64,000 nucleotides of DNA. Source: Mucor racemosus. Its lineage: Eukaryota > Mucoromycota > Mucoromycetes > Mucorales > Mucoraceae. Under the pieces are notes generated by a model. It was not told the origin of the DNA. It saw only the letters and a list, made by a program, of their open reading frames with translations, and did not search any database. The number at the start of each line of letters is the position of its first letter. The stretch's first letter is position 1. This document shows, piece after piece, positions 10,914 to 23,586 of the stretch. The translations under genes were made by a program, and so were the position numbers. The stretch spans positions 744,001-808,000 of the forward strand of contig JAPEHQ010000013.1 of NCBI GenBank assembly GCA_027405735.1, given 5' to 3'.

Positions 10914-12512
10914 ATTGATTATACTCCTTTTTCCCTTTTTCCCCTCCATATTATCATCTACATCTCTCTTTTTTTTTTTATCATTATATACACACATAAA
11001 ACATTAATTTTTTGAAGGTTTCGTTTTTTAAGAAAAATTAATAAAAAGAACTGCTTCATTTTATACATATCACAAATACTTACAACCGGTTCCATAAGAA
11101 TTATTGTTCTTCATTTAAATTTCAGACTCCCATAAATGTTCCTAAATGTCAAGAGTTAATACTATGTCTAGATGAAAGTCTAAAACCGAATTGAAACCAG
11201 AATACCTATGTCTAGCATATACTTATTCTCCCCATATTTTTTGTTTTGTGAAAAAATAGACAAAATCACGATAGGCATCGCAATTTGTTGGGAGTTGTGC
11301 GAAAGTATTTCCACTTGAAGTTCAGACGATTTCCAATTGAATTTTGGACGATTGTAGTTATATATTGAGACAGAGTAAAAATGAAATCTAGACAAAGTAG
11401 GAATGCAAATTCGTACAAATTGTGAATGCTAGTTGTTTATAATGAATATTTAAATTGAGTTCATGCCCAAAATAACCAAACTAAAAAGTACAATGTAATA
11501 GTTTTGACAGATAAAAAGACCACTAGCGATTATTTTCACCATGAACAAAATGAATAATCGTTTCTTCCTGGCCCTTAACAATTCTTTGAGTATTCAATAA
11601 AATATAGAGCATGACTTGTGCTTTCAAACATCCGTATCATGGATTAGTGCAATTTGTCATTTTTCTTTGCGTTATAAATGGAATGATGAAACAAAGAAAT
11701 CTAATCATTTTTTCATTTCTTTCTTTCTTTCTTTCCATACATTCTGCTTCAATATTGAAATTGTTTCGTAATTTGGACATTTGGTATGTGTAAACATTGG
11801 CTATTTTGGTTACTTTAAATATTTGTTTATTATAGATTCACTGTTCTGCTCTCATGATGGCAAGACCAAATGTAAGTATCACATCTGAAAGATGTCCCAA
11901 AGAGAACATTTACTTAATAAAAAGTAAAATCTTGCCCAAACATCCTATATTCTACGCAAGGCCTACAAGATTTCTTTTTCTGACTCTGACTTGGCTTTTC
12001 TCATGTAATAATGGAAAATGATGGTTTCCAATAGTACTCATTTTGGGTAGGTTTTGTTTCAAAATTACTCCATTATTGGTAACGCTCTCCATCTGTATGC
12101 CCCAAGGCGAATGTTTGTTTATCCCAGAACGTTTATACACTCTTCATCATGGTTTATGATTTGGATCGATCTTCGTGTTACATGAAGGTCTCCATAGAAG
12201 TAGGCGGTTATTTATTATCAATATGGAATGTCTTTACTAAATCCCCTTTTTCTACTTTTTTTTTGTATTCATCTCAAAGCAATTCTCTGCTTGTTCCAAT
12301 CTTAATCTCGTTTGGTCTCAAATCTCATTCTCATTTCATCCAAACTTGACTCTCATTTGGCACCAAATTTTATAATAATTTTGTCTGAATTTAAAGTGAA
12401 TAAATTACAGTATATGCTTATATTATTGTAGATTGGTGGCATTTGTTCACTGCAATTGCTTAAATAAAGCCATAAAGAGTAAATTAATTTATTAAAAATG
12501 TTTAATTAGTAG
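10914..12512. other. Intergenic region between the 3' ends of BiP and Arp10
   Basis: No gene recognised. The first ~100 bases after BiP are T-rich and contain likely poly(A)-signal sequence (AATAAA-like words near 11038-11046). Small open frames occur on both strands, but none has codon bias, a family motif or splice-linked neighbours. The two flanking genes converge, so no promoter is required here. Confidence 0.5.
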
Positions 12513-14132
12513 TTATTTATTGCCAACATTTCCAAGTTCTCTATCCAACGTTTCATTAGAGTTGCTCCAATTTCCAATAGACCAGTCATTGACATTTCCA
12601 GAGAATTTCTCTTTGGTAATCTCTTCACCAGAAAGTTTGAGGGAACCAACCAAGGAGCCTAATCAAACATTATTGTTAGTAACATAACTTCAAATTCATA
12701 TAAATGTTATTTACCACCAATCCATCCTCTCACATTGTTCATAAATATACGTCCTGCTCCCTTTTCCTCTGGATTATCTATAAATTTAATGGATTTATGC
12801 AAGCGTAACAATGATCCATAGCGTCTTTTCTCATAATCTAATGGATCTCTCATAATACGTAGCAACTCTTGCTTTAATCTAGATTGGAAACCAGGCAACA
12901 AGGAAGTTCCTCCAATAAAAAGCATGGATGATATTAAAGGTTTGCGTAAATCCGGTTGAAGCTTCAACAATGAATCTAAAATGCATTGTGCTATGCTTGG
13001 TTCATCTTCATCTCCTTCAAATAATACTTCTACTGCTCGCTCACGAATCCAACCAGGCAATAATAATGTCGCTCGGGTGCCATCCTTTAAGGTTATGGAA
13101 TAATACAAATCAGTTGCACTGCTGAAATTTTTATAGGATTCTAATAATGAAGTTGGATCTTGGTGTTGCTGTTGTCCAATCATGAGAGGTGAGCAAAAAA
13201 TAACTCGAGTTTTGATATCTTCTAAAAGTTCAGGGGTTAAGATGTTGTCAGGTATATTATTATGTGGTGCAAGTGATAAATGCAAGTTTGAGGGTGGAAT
13301 AAAACGTCCATGTTCGAATAAAAGATCTTTGAGTCGTTTTGTAATTGCTTTTCCAGCTAATGGTGTTGTGGATATATATGGTATCAATGGTCGTGAAACA
13401 TAAATCTAGTTCAAATGTTTAGTTATTCTATAAGATCAAGTACACTAAATCACTTACGGGTAATACACTGGTTTCTAAATTGCCTACATCAATAATTAAA
13501 CCAGTTGTTATACCAGTTGTTAAAAGCGCCATTAAATGAATTGGTACAAATGATATCGAAGGTACTTGGAAATAATCGAAAAGCAGTTTAGCTATCATTT
13601 GTTTCAAGACCACAGGTGCAAGTGGAGATTCGCATATAATCACTTTACGTGATTTTGGATCAGTTAATAGCAAACTGTATGTAGAATTAATACCTTGAGT
13701 TTACCAATTCCAAGTGTTTTCTTACCGAAAATAAATGTCGTGAAGCAATTTCTTTAATCGTTCTTCTATATCGTTCAAATTTCCCTTTGCCATAATATCG
13801 AGACTGTACAGTTCATCCAACTATTTTCAGCAAATTATTAGTACGAGTAAATAATCAGTTACATGAGAAAGTACCTCTTTATTAACTCTCATAACTTCAC
13901 CGTCATCATCTCTCGATTTGCCTAAATATGACCATGTTGGAACTAGGTGTCTAGGAGAAGATTCGCCTGAAAAACCACACTTGATATACAAGGAACCAAT
14001 ATCTAATACAACTCTATCTTCTGTTCCATAAATAGAATGCCTGCGGGTAAAGTTATGAAATGAAGAGGCCGAAGAGTAGTTTGATAGATAGTTTGATGAA
14101 AGAGGCTCTGAAGACACTGAAGTTGTGGTCAT
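12513..14132 (-). CDS. ARP10: Actin-related protein 10 (dynactin Arp10/Arp11)
   Basis: Five exons on the minus strand, 13875-14132, 13726-13820, 13458-13674, 12715-13405 and 12513-12658, give 468 residues with all junctions in frame. The N-terminus has a Ser-rich lead and then the actin-fold phosphate-binding region (VVLDIGSLYIKCGFSGESSPRH). LLTDPKSRKVIICESPLAP and the second phosphate loop (GLIIDVGNLETSVLPV) follow, and then SSMLFIGGTSLLPGFQSRLKQEL, the adenosine-site region. Divergent loops and overall length fit Arp10 better than actin or Arp1. Arp10 caps the pointed end of the Arp1 filament in dynactin, the cofactor of cytoplasmic dynein, and helps attach cargo. The start is the first ATG of exon 1; the ~40-residue Ser/Thr-rich lead is lineage-specific. 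Confidence 0.88.
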
Positions 14133-15537
14133 GTTTATTAGAAATCAGAGTGTTTAATATAATACAAAAGAGCGAATATAAAACAAATTTTGTGCTTACT
14201 TGAGGTTTTCAACTTCAGATAATTGTTACTGAAACGAAGGTCTTGCGATATTGAATGAAAAGGTTGAAGTTTCAGTATTTAAAAAGCCTTCAAACTTATA
14301 TACAAATGATAGTTTTAAATATTTAAGTCTTTTGAAATATCAAAATCATTAAAAATACCTTCTCACAAATGGAATTTTCAGGTCGCTTTTATGTATACAG
14401 TGTTGAAGTGCGTAAGTACAAAAGGCTACCACATGCCTTGGTACATACGCAGAACTATATCAAGATGTACTTGATGCACCACAGCTTTGGTCTCACGATA
14501 ATTTTAATTTATTCGTAGATTCAAACAATCAGGTAAATTCTTCCAAATCGTATTTAACCAAAAATTGTCCGCAACCATATACTTCAAACATTAAATGTCG
14601 TGTACTGAAAGCAAGAAATCCCTCCCCCCCCAATTCCATATAATCTATTAGTTGCTATCAGTAAGATATATTTTGCACGCATTTTGTTATAAAAAATTAT
14701 GCATTAATTACACGCATGTGATGTTTTCAAGGAAATAATTGCACAAATTTCCTACATAATGTAAAGGGATCTAATAATATATCAAATCAAAGATTCACAA
14801 TTTTCTCGTACATATTATTTTTAGTATATATGATATTAATCTACTTACAGTTGTTGATGTTAATAAAGTATTGGCCATTGGAAGTTTTTAAAAATACAGT
14901 TGCAAAAACACATGGCACTGCAACTTGATTATACATAGAACGGGCGCTTGCCTATTAAGTTTGGTAGTTGATATTGCCATATATGGTAGCTTCGGCTAAT
15001 TTAAAGCTATTTCTGATTTCAAATAATCTGCTATTTGTAGGCCATAGTATCCACCTGAAGAAGTGGGTGTATGATCCATAAGATTTAGCCAGCAAATTAA
15101 TGAGATGCTGTCATTTTAATTCTGAATACTGTTGCAGCTGTAGTATATATTTTAAAACTTTCAGCCTATTTGGATTATTATTCATTGATTACGAGCATTT
15201 TTTCAGTCGCTTTATTTTTTTAAGCAGAGGAAGGGAGAATTTTTTTTTGAAACTTGTGCTGAACTTCAAAAACAGTTGTTAGTTAATAAAATTAAGATAT
15301 GTTATTTGTAAATTTACCATTCATTAGGTGCAACTTTAAAATTTAATTTTGAACCATTATTTGATTTCATAATTTTTTTCGAAGAATATTTGAAACAATC
15401 CATCATACAAAATAGTTTAAACAATTACGCGTTTTCATTTCTCCATTTCCACAGCAATTCGTGGAGGCTAAACCTTTTGCAATTCTATGGATCAACACTA
15501 AAAGTACTTACCATTGCAACGGAAAGTCATTTGTGAT

Positions 15538-15562
15538 GATGTATCATTCTTAACCGGATGTC
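15538..15562 (+). repeat. 25-base word, copy a
   Basis: Begins GATGTATCATTCTTAACC and is identical over 25 bases to 15803-15827. The spacing of 265 bp between copies and an inverted relative at 55608-55636 suggest a transposon tip or target remnant. No element can be delimited around it. Confidence 0.5.
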
Positions 15563-15802
15563 TGTCGGTTTTCGAGGATATTAAACAGCCAATTTTGAAG
15601 CCAATTCCATTTCTAATTCATGTTGAAATGTAATACTTATAAATAGTCTTTTAAAGCAAGACCTAGAAGCTCTTGGTTCTTTCTTTTACCATTAGTTTTT
15701 CTAGTAATAAAGCCTACTTTCTCCAGGATAAATGTTACTAGTCTTTATTATTATTCTTTCTGTAAATAAGATTGTATGTATCCATAAAATCTCAAGCATT
15801 CT

Positions 15803-15827
15803 GATGTATCATTCTTAACCGGATGTC
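15803..15827 (+). repeat. 25-base word, copy b
   Basis: Same word as 15538-15562. The following bases (CAAATCCAAAAGTAAA) also match, with small gaps, the inverted copy near 55587-55636, so similarity extends to about 45 bases between those two. Confidence 0.5.
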
Positions 15828-15865
15828 AAATCCAAAAGTAAAACAATAGCTCAGGTACCGAAATT

Positions 15866-17300
15866 AAACAGTTAAAGAAATAATTCATTGCTCATTCTCT
15901 TTTAATTATATTCTTTTTTAAGTACTATTTATCAAATAACATGAAAATATACGACACAACAGGTGGCTTTATTGGACAGAAATATCATGTTTTGCGAATG
16001 ATTTTCTCAATTCACAGTGATCTGTGAGAGTAGAAATACAAATTTTTATGCAGGATATATGTTAATCTACCATCATGTATAATTGGAAATTAATTAGATC
16101 AATATTCACAAGGATAAGGTTTTTTTTCTTTGTTTTCTGCAGTTGTAAATATTAGTTTATTATTTCGTAAAACTTAAAACTCATTATTCAGGGCTTAATT
16201 TCTGCATTCACAAGGTAGATCTAATTGATTTCTACTCTGTATTTTTTGTTTCAGCCAAAAATATTGATTTTTCATCGAGATAATCAAAATAATAGTCGAT
16301 ATCACATCTTACAGCTTATGCTAACTGGGTTCCAAAATTTATTTTAAAAAATGGACGAAAAATGATGAAAAAAAACAAAATCGTTTAATTGTTCATGAAC
16401 TGCAAAGTAAGTCGACCTAGTATATTAAATAGTTTTTGTACAGTTTTAAATTTTGCATCCACCTAAATAAAATTCAGACAAACATTTCACATTAAATTTT
16501 GCGTAAAATGCGATTGAAATTTTGGAGGTTTTTTGAAGATACACATCACTTTTCATAAGCATATTTTTAATATAATTAATGAATATAATGCACAGTAAAA
16601 TTACCTATCGATCTAGCCATTGTTTAATCTTTTAGGTACATTTTTCGTAGAGAAAAAGAGATTTGTGTCAATTTTTTTTCAAATTCAGAATTTGGGATGA
16701 GGGTATACAAGGGGAAAATGGACGTCAGAAATGGAGGTGCCTTTTTGTACACATTTTTGAGAATATCTCCACGAAAAATCAATATTTTGAAAAACTCTAA
16801 ATTGGGTCCGAGAGAGCTCAACGAGCTTAATGAAATGAATGCAAAAAAAATGTTGCTCAATTTAGCCAATATTTTGAAACCTACTATAGAAATGTCAAAA
16901 AAAATGAAAAAAAAATAAAGATGCTCAGATTTTTTTCATGTTAAAATATGTTATAGAGCACTTTAAAACAAGTAAGTTTTATTATTAGAAAGTGTTAGTA
17001 TAGCTTAATTATTTCTAGAGATATGAAGCCTCGAAGTTTTCAATCCATTAGCAGTGAAATACGCGTAAAAAATCTGAAACCTTAGCACTGAAAAATTAAT
17101 ACCAACAGCAAAAAATAGGATATTTCCGGATACTTGTTTTTGGATTACAGGTGAGCATCTCAGGTACATTAACATATAAGTTTACCTTGGTGTTATTTAG
17201 TGGGAAAAAAAGTATAGCAGCGATGAAAAGTGAGATCCAGTTTTTAAGGAGAAGGTGTAAATTTCATTACATTTCGGTCTTTTGAGAGATGTAAAACATT
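15866..17300 (+). repeat. Interspersed repeat, copy 2 (uninterrupted)
   Basis: Aligns with 1140-1564 joined to 6107-7130 and with 56560-57970. It reads straight through the point where copy 1 holds the Crypton (the word CAAAATAATAG occurs once, near 16284-16294), so it is the natural empty site. The TATA-like word is TATACAAGG here. Overlapping open frames on both strands at 16624-16918 match those of the other copies. Similarity weakens after about 17260. Confidence 0.85.
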
Positions 17301-17943
17301 TATTGCAATATTCAGCTTATTACAATAAATTCATATACATTCTTTAGCGCTCAAGGTATATAGTAAAGCTTTTTCTATGATGCTACTCATGAAAGAGGTC
17401 GCACGCCCCGATTTTGAAGAATGAGAGCCCTAAACACATAATGCGATGTTTCATCAAAATTTAAACTTTTTCCAAATATTAGAAACCTGTCAATTTTATA
17501 TAAATAGAATTTATAATATGATTAGTAAAGTAATTGAGGTATATATCTAATTACGTGTACCGAATATATAATTAAGAAACTTTCCAAGATTAGTAGAGAC
17601 ATTCATATATTATGCTTTGTTGACGATGTTGTCCAGCCTCATGTGCCATATGACTATCTCTGTATAGCATTTGCTGGCTATTCTTCATGATGATAAAAAT
17701 AAGGCTTTACGATCTGATAAAGTTCAAGTATTGTAAAATCTGAATGAAACCATCCCTCAAATCAGTCGATCCATCAATTGCCAATATCTACCAGCAGTCC
17801 CTTCTAAGGAAACTCCATATTGCAAAAAGAACAAAAGAGCATTTTAGTTGGTTTGTCGTTACACATAACCGGAAAAAAGAAACCTTTTATTGTTTAAAAT
17901 AGACAGGCTTTTGGCTTTTCATTTTCTGCAAAACGAGAAAAAA
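17301..17943. other. Intergenic, upstream of the amidohydrolase
   Basis: No gene seen. Similarity to the interspersed repeat fades out in the first 130 bases. The last 100 bases before the ATG at 17944 are the likely promoter and 5' leader; a weak pyrimidine tract is present but no clear TATA box. Confidence 0.4.
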
Positions 17944-20917
17944 ATGCCTGCGAAAAAGCCCAACTACGCACCCATTATTTTACCAAATAATGCAGAGGGA
18001 TCTTTGTCGTCATTCAAACGTGTAGAAAATATCATTCGCAAGAACCTATACTCTGTTCTTGTGGTATTTTCAGTCGCTGCTCTATTGACAGTATTACTTG
18101 TTTACACCCTTTTGCCCGATGCATCGGCAGTTTACCCATCAAAAAAGTCTCACGATGCCATTTCTTTTTCTACATTAGAATCAGGTCGTGCTAAATGCGA
18201 GGCGATTTACAACCGCCGTAATAAAGGAGCCAATCTTCCTAGTGAAGACCGTTACTACAATCCTCGTGCTGAATCAACTCAGGAACCTATTCTTTTAAAA
18301 AATGCCACTGTCTGGGATGGTCAAGGACAAGTTTTGGAAGATGTAGATGTTTATATTGAGAATGGTATTATTCGTCAGGTCGAAAAAGATATTCAAATTG
18401 ATGCGAACAAAAAAGTAAAGGTGATTAATGTTGCTGGACATATTGTTAGCCCTGGGCTAGTTGATATACATAGGTGCGTACATTATACTTTTTAAAATGA
18501 TCTATAAAAAAATGCACAGTATTAATACTTTGTTCAACATTAGTCATATGGGTATTGATGGCTGGCCACGCTACACCTCATCTGTAGATGTCAACGAAAT
18601 GCCAAATCCTATTACTCCTTATGTACGTGTACTTGATGGCTTTAATCCTTCCGATATGGCCATTCGTATTGTTGCTTCTGGTGGTATTACATCTGTTTTA
18701 GCTTTGCCTGGATCAGCAAATGTCATTGGTGGCGAAGCTTACGCTTTCAAATTGCGTCCTCGATCCACTGTTAGCAACGAAGACATGCTTGTTCAAGCAA
18801 ACAATACGGAAGATATAGAATGGAGATGGATGAAGATGGCATGTGGTGAAAATCCCAAGGTAATAAGCTATATTTTTATAGAAAAAAAAGTCTATATATT
18901 AAATTCAAATATAGCGTATCTACGGAAGCCTCTTACACATGCAACCTTCCACCCGTTTGGGCATGGCATATCTTTTACGAAAAGAATTAACCAAGGCTCA
19001 AACATTGAAGCGCGAGCAAGATGACTGGTGTCAAAATGCTGAACATGGACGTGTCAATACAGTTTTCCCAGAAAACATCGACCTCGAATCATTAGTTGCA
19101 TTATTGCGTGGTGAAGTTCTTTTGAACATTCATTGCTACGAAACTTATGATATGGAAGCTTTGATCCGTCATTCATTAGAATTCAACTTTACAATCAGTG
19201 CTTTTCATCATGCTTTGGATGCCTATCGTATTCCTGAAATCTTACGTCGTGCAGCTAATAATATCACTATAGCTACATTTGCTGATAATTGGGGTTATAC
19301 TAAGGAGACTTATCAATCTATTCCTGAAGCACCCAAGATTTTATATGAGGCTGGTATTCCTTTAGCATTAAAGAGTGATCATCCTGTTCTCAATTCTCAA
19401 CGCTTAATGTTTGAAGCCGCTAAAACGACTCATTATGGACTTCCTCCACAAGAAGCATTTAGAGCTGTTACATCTACGCCTGCTAATACTATGGGATTAG
19501 GCCATCGTATTGGATCCCTCAAGGTTGGATATGATGCGGATATTGTTATCTGGGATCGCGAGCCTCTTGCCTTGGCTGCTGTGCCTTTACAAGTTCTTGT
19601 TGATGGTGTACCTTTATTTGATGAACGCCCAATTGAACCTGTTAAATCTCGTCAACCTAAAAAGCAAAACACTCAAAAGTTGGTAGCTCCAAAGAAGATG
19701 GATGGTGCAAAGAGTTTTATTTTGAAGAATGCTGGTTATTCATTCTTGAGAGATAATCCCGTCAAAGGTCCCATTGATGTGGTTGTTGAAAACGGTACTA
19801 TTATTTGCTCTGGTTCTGATTGTAAGGCATCTATTTTAGCTATTCATAAAGATATCCCTGAATACGACCTTCAAGGTGGCTATGTTCTTCCTGGGTTTGT
19901 TGGTGTAGGATCTAGCCTTGGTTTGATCGAAATGCTTTTCGAACCTATGACAGGAGATGGAAAGGCTCCTGCCGTCAGAAATGATAATCCCAAGGATATT
20001 CTTCGTGCTGTTGATGGTATTAAATTAGGTTCACATCAATTAGAAGCAGCCTATGAAGGAGGTATTTTGTCTGTTATTACAGCCCCAATATCCAACAATA
20101 TTATAATTGGCGTCTCTGCTGCCTTCAAGACAAATGCAGAATCTCGCAAGTATATTACATTTGCCATTTTCTTAATTGTAAATTAACATTTAATCTAGTT
20201 CTCCACGAAGGTGCTTTGTTATCCAAGGCTGTTGCACTTCACATGCAAATTGGACATGAATTTAAATCTGATAGCTTTCCTACAGTATCGAGCCAAATCA
20301 ATTACATCCGACAACTTTTGAAAGATAACATTTCAAACGATAATTACTATGGTCAAGCTGCTCGCGGTGAGATTCCTGCTATTATAACAGCTCACAACAA
20401 AGACGAAATTGCTTCTCTGATTACATTAAAGCTAGAAGATCTCCCTAAAGCTCGTATAGTTATCCAAGGTGGAACAGAATCTTATCTAGTTGCCTCCTTT
20501 TTAGCAGAAGCGAACATCCCAGTTGTTCTTAGCCCTGTTTTATGCACACCCATTAATTTTGATTCCATCCATTGTTTGACAGGCGCACCACTTAGTAATG
20601 GTACAGCAGCTCATACGTTGCGCAAACATGGCGTTAAAATCGTTGTTGGTATTCCTGATAATAGTTATTCTCGTAATTTGATATGGGATGCTGGATGGTT
20701 AGCTGCTTCATCCCCTTCCTCCGCTGAGTTAAAAGATGGCGCAATCAGTGAAGAAGAATCCATTCAATACATTACAAGCAATGTTCGAGACATTTATGGT
20801 CTTGAAAATGCTTTAAACCAAGATGAATTTATAGTTTATTCTGGAAATCCATTTGACATGACGAGTAAATTGGTATTTATTCATTCAAATTATGGTCTAA
20901 ATAGTATAAATAAATAA
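17944..20917 (+). CDS. Membrane-anchored two-part amidohydrolase
   Basis: Exons 17944-18473, 18544-18859, 18915-20145 and 20199-20917 give 931 residues. Residues about 36-57 form one hydrophobic segment after a short basic N-terminus, a signal anchor, so the body probably faces the ER lumen or the outside. The first half has the amidohydrolase metal set: DIHSHMG (HxH) spliced across intron 1, later His residues in NIHCYETYD and SAFHHALDAY, and Asp in LKSDHPV, then GSLKVGYDADIVIWD. The second half repeats the fold (GPIDVVVENG...LPGFVGVGSSLG), but the HxH position reads GVGSS, so it should not bind metal. The substrate is unknown; imidazolonepropionase-like and dipeptidase-like members exist in this superfamily. 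Intron 3 must be a GC-AG intron to keep frame. The start is the ATG that gives a basic N-terminus before the anchor. Confidence 0.85.
20146..20198 (+). other. GC-AG intron in the amidohydrolase gene
   Basis: The only nearby GT donor (20150) would leave two bases of a codon and put the next exon out of frame. A donor GCAAGT four bases upstream leaves one base, C, which joins TT to make Leu and restores the conserved-looking reading LHEGALLSKAVALHMQIG. The acceptor is ATCTAG and a TTAAC branch-like word lies 15 bases before it. GCAAGT is the strong consensus of the rare GC donor class. Confidence 0.75.
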
Positions 20918-21056
20918 ATAAACCATCCAATAATGATGCTCCAACGCAAAAATAAACAACCGCATTTGAAGGCTTTAATGCTCAATTATCTCTTGGCTCA
21001 ATCTAAAAACCCCTTCTTTTTTTTTTGCGTCCTTTCATATATCCATATATCAAAAT

Positions 21057-22318
21057 ATGCGTGGAATAGCTACTTTGGTACTCTTTGTAACTTGTGTATT
21101 GTTAGCGGCTCTTGTATCAGCAGCCAAGGATTATTATGATGTATTAGATGTTCCTCGCGACGCGCAAAAAGCTCAAATTAAACGACACTTTAAAAAGTTA
21201 TCCAGAGTTTATCACCCTGACAAAAATGACGGCGATGAAGCAGCATCAGAAAAATTTATGGAGATTGCCAATGGTAACTATGGAACACCAATTAATTGAA
21301 TATGCAGATATTGATCGATTTTATAGCTTATGAGGTTCTAATGGATGACGAAAAAAGATCTATTTATGATCGCTATGGTGAAGAAGGGTTGAAACAAAAT
21401 GGAGGTCAAGGAAGAGGTGGAGGAGGTGGATTTCATGATCCATTTGATATCTTCTCTCACTTTTTTGGTGGTGGAAGACAAAATCAAGGACATCAAGAAA
21501 AAAGAGGGCCTGATATTCTTATTCCACTCCAAGTTACATTAGAAGATTTATATAATGGAGTCGATATTCAATTAGATGTGTCAAAGCAAGTATTGTGTGA
21601 CCATTGCCATGGAAGTGGAGCACGTAAACCAGAAGACATTCATACATGCGATCAATGTGAAGGTCGTGGTATGATTATTAAACGTGCGCAAGTTGGACCA
21701 GGCATGTTTCAACAATTTCAACAAGCTTGTAATAAATGTGAAGGCAAAGGCAAAGTTATTCATCATGTTTGTCCTATCTGTGCTGGTAAAAAAGTACGTA
21801 GAGGTAATGAAGATTATTCATTACACATTGAAAGGGGTATGCAAGATGGACAACGCATTATTTTGGATGAGGAAGCAGATGAGTATCCAGAAACAATTCC
21901 AGGGAATATTGTATTTGAAGCTAAAACAGCACCACATTCAACATTTGAAAGACGAGGCGATAATTTGTATACCAAACAACACATTACATTAATCGAAGCA
22001 CTCATTGGTTTCAAGAAAACAATGACACATTTAGACAATTCAATTATTGATCTTGTTAGAGAAGGTGTAACACAATATGGTTTTGTACAAACAATTAAAG
22101 GTCAAGGGATGCCACATCAAGATAATCATTCTAAACATGGTGATTTATATGTGGAATACCAAGTTGTATTCCCAACAGAAATTGATCAAGAAACTATTGA
22201 ATGTAAGTAGTTTAATTTATGTGTAATTTCATATACTAAATTTCATTGAATAGACCTCAAAAAAGACACTCATTTCGCTAGTGAAAATGAACCTCATTTA
22301 GTTCATCAAGAGCTATAA
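21057..22318 (+). CDS. SCJ1: ER-lumenal DnaJ (Hsp40) co-chaperone, Scj1 type
   Basis: Exons 21057-21273, 21327-22202 and 22254-22318 give 385 residues. A signal peptide (ATLVLFVTCVLLAALVSA) is followed directly by a J domain starting DYYDVLDVPRDA with the HPD motif in YHPDKN. A Gly-rich segment comes next, then four zinc-binding repeats (CDHCHGSG, CDQCEGRG, CNKCEGKG, CPICAGKK) and the C-terminal substrate-binding part. The order and length are those of class A DnaJ, and the signal peptide places it in the ER, as for yeast Scj1. The last residues are HQEL, which fits the broad KDEL-type retention pattern. It should stimulate the ATPase of BiP, whose gene lies upstream on the same strand. Exon 3 is only 65 bases and supplies the retention signal. 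The gene starts 139 bases after the amidohydrolase stop, so the promoter must be short. Confidence 0.95.
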
Positions 22319-22547
22319 AATAAAAACATAGACTATGAAATCATACATTTTAAATAAAAAAGAAATTTTGCCCACATGTACTGTATACTAGTATGAATCA
22401 GCTGTAATAAAAACAAACAATAGTCTTAATAAAGGACCTTTCACGAGATCTTTGTGAATCATAAATCCCTCTGCTTGATATAATTCAATTTAAAATGATT
22501 GAAGATGCTTTTTTTTTTTTTTTTTTTTTACAAATATAATATACAAT

Positions 22548-23234
22548 ATGGATCCATATCATCATCACCATTATATTAGTCAACCACCGCCATTAGCGCC
22601 ATATCCATTAACAGCGTCTTATCATCCTTCACAGCATTCATTTCCAGGCATGAATCCATATAGTGTACCTCCTTATTCAACAATATCAAATGAATGTAAG
22701 TAAATTTGAAAGGAAAAAAAAAAAAAGATGAGAGGAAAAGAAAAACAGACAAAGAAAATTGCATTAACATATCCCCTACATACATAATGCAGACATGACA
22801 ATGCCCCATCATCAGCAACAAATGTACATGACTCCACCTCAAATGCATCCACAATTGATGGGTGGCGCACCTTATTATATCGAAGAAAATACCATATGGT
22901 CAAGGTATTTATCTATAAATCTATAATATATTTCGTAAATTAATGTTAAATAAAAAGCTTTTTGGAAACATGTTGTTGTTGTTTTGGATATGGCCCTCCA
23001 CAAACTCCTTTTGAAGCAATGCATAGACAAGAAATGGAGAGAAGACGCATCGTGGCAAAAGAAGAGAAGTATAGGAAATCACAATATCAAAAGGCATTAC
23101 AAGAAAGTCATCGACTGTCTCTTGTTCAATCAAATAAAAATGCTGCTTCAATTGCAAATGCTAATCCAAATTCCAGTACAACTATCGCCGTAGCTACTAC
23201 TACTACTGGTGCAAGTAATAATAATGCAGCGTAA
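22548..23234 (+). CDS. Small protein with Pro/His/Met-rich N-terminus and Cys-4 cluster
   Basis: Exons 22548-22695, 22793-22904 and 22958-23234 give 178 residues; splice junctions are in frame (T|AC Tyr, AG|C Ser). The N-terminal half is rich in His, Pro, Tyr and Met. Residues about 91-94 are four consecutive Cys followed by FGYGPPQTPFE, and then a strongly basic and acidic helical stretch (EMERRRIVAKEEKYRKSQYQ). The C-terminus is a low-complexity Ala/Asn/Thr tail. A run of Cys like this is a candidate for palmitoylation or metal binding. I do not recognise the family. A 19-base T run 25 bases before the ATG and a 229-base gap to the upstream gene contain the promoter. Confidence 0.6.
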
Positions 23235-23586
23235 TGAAATCAAATAGTGTAGGGAGGCTGTTTGTGTTTGCAAACAACAAAGCAGCAAGAGAATACCTTT
23301 TTGTTGTATATATTTGGCTAACAAAAAGAATAATGAAAATGTCAAAATGGGGTTTTTGTTTGATCCTGAACATGTATGTGCATTATTCCCCTTTATTTTT
23401 AATTATGTACCATATTTTATGTATACAGCTCGTTTAAACTACTATTACACTACTTACTATATATATATATTAAAGAACAAGACAATGAATATATAGAAAA
23501 ATTCATGTTGTATAAATATAATCTCTGTTTTTCTGATACTTTTTTTCATTTTCATTTTTTCCCTTGACTTTTACTATAATATCAAA
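23235..23586. other. Intergenic, promoter of the carotenoid oxygenase
   Basis: No gene. It contains an AT microsatellite (about 23456-23472) and a T/C-rich stretch (23527-23577) just before the ATG, typical of promoters and leaders in this window. Confidence 0.5.

Larger units (their letters stand above)
14133..15865. other. Intergenic region with short repeat words, no clear gene
   Basis: AT-rich with no supported gene. Near 14425-14535 there is an exon-like open stretch (peptide YAELYQDVLDAPQLWSHDNF) whose source I cannot name. Two direct copies of a 25-base word starting GATGTATCATTCTTAACC lie at 15538-15562 and 15803-15827; a near copy in inverted orientation is at 55608-55636. A C-run is at 14624-14632. 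The second word directly precedes a copy of the main interspersed repeat. Confidence 0.4.

Noticed and set aside
22576..22903. Two minus-strand frames opposite the Cys-cluster gene
   Set aside because: They are shadows of the spliced plus-strand exons and run across its introns without splice logic.
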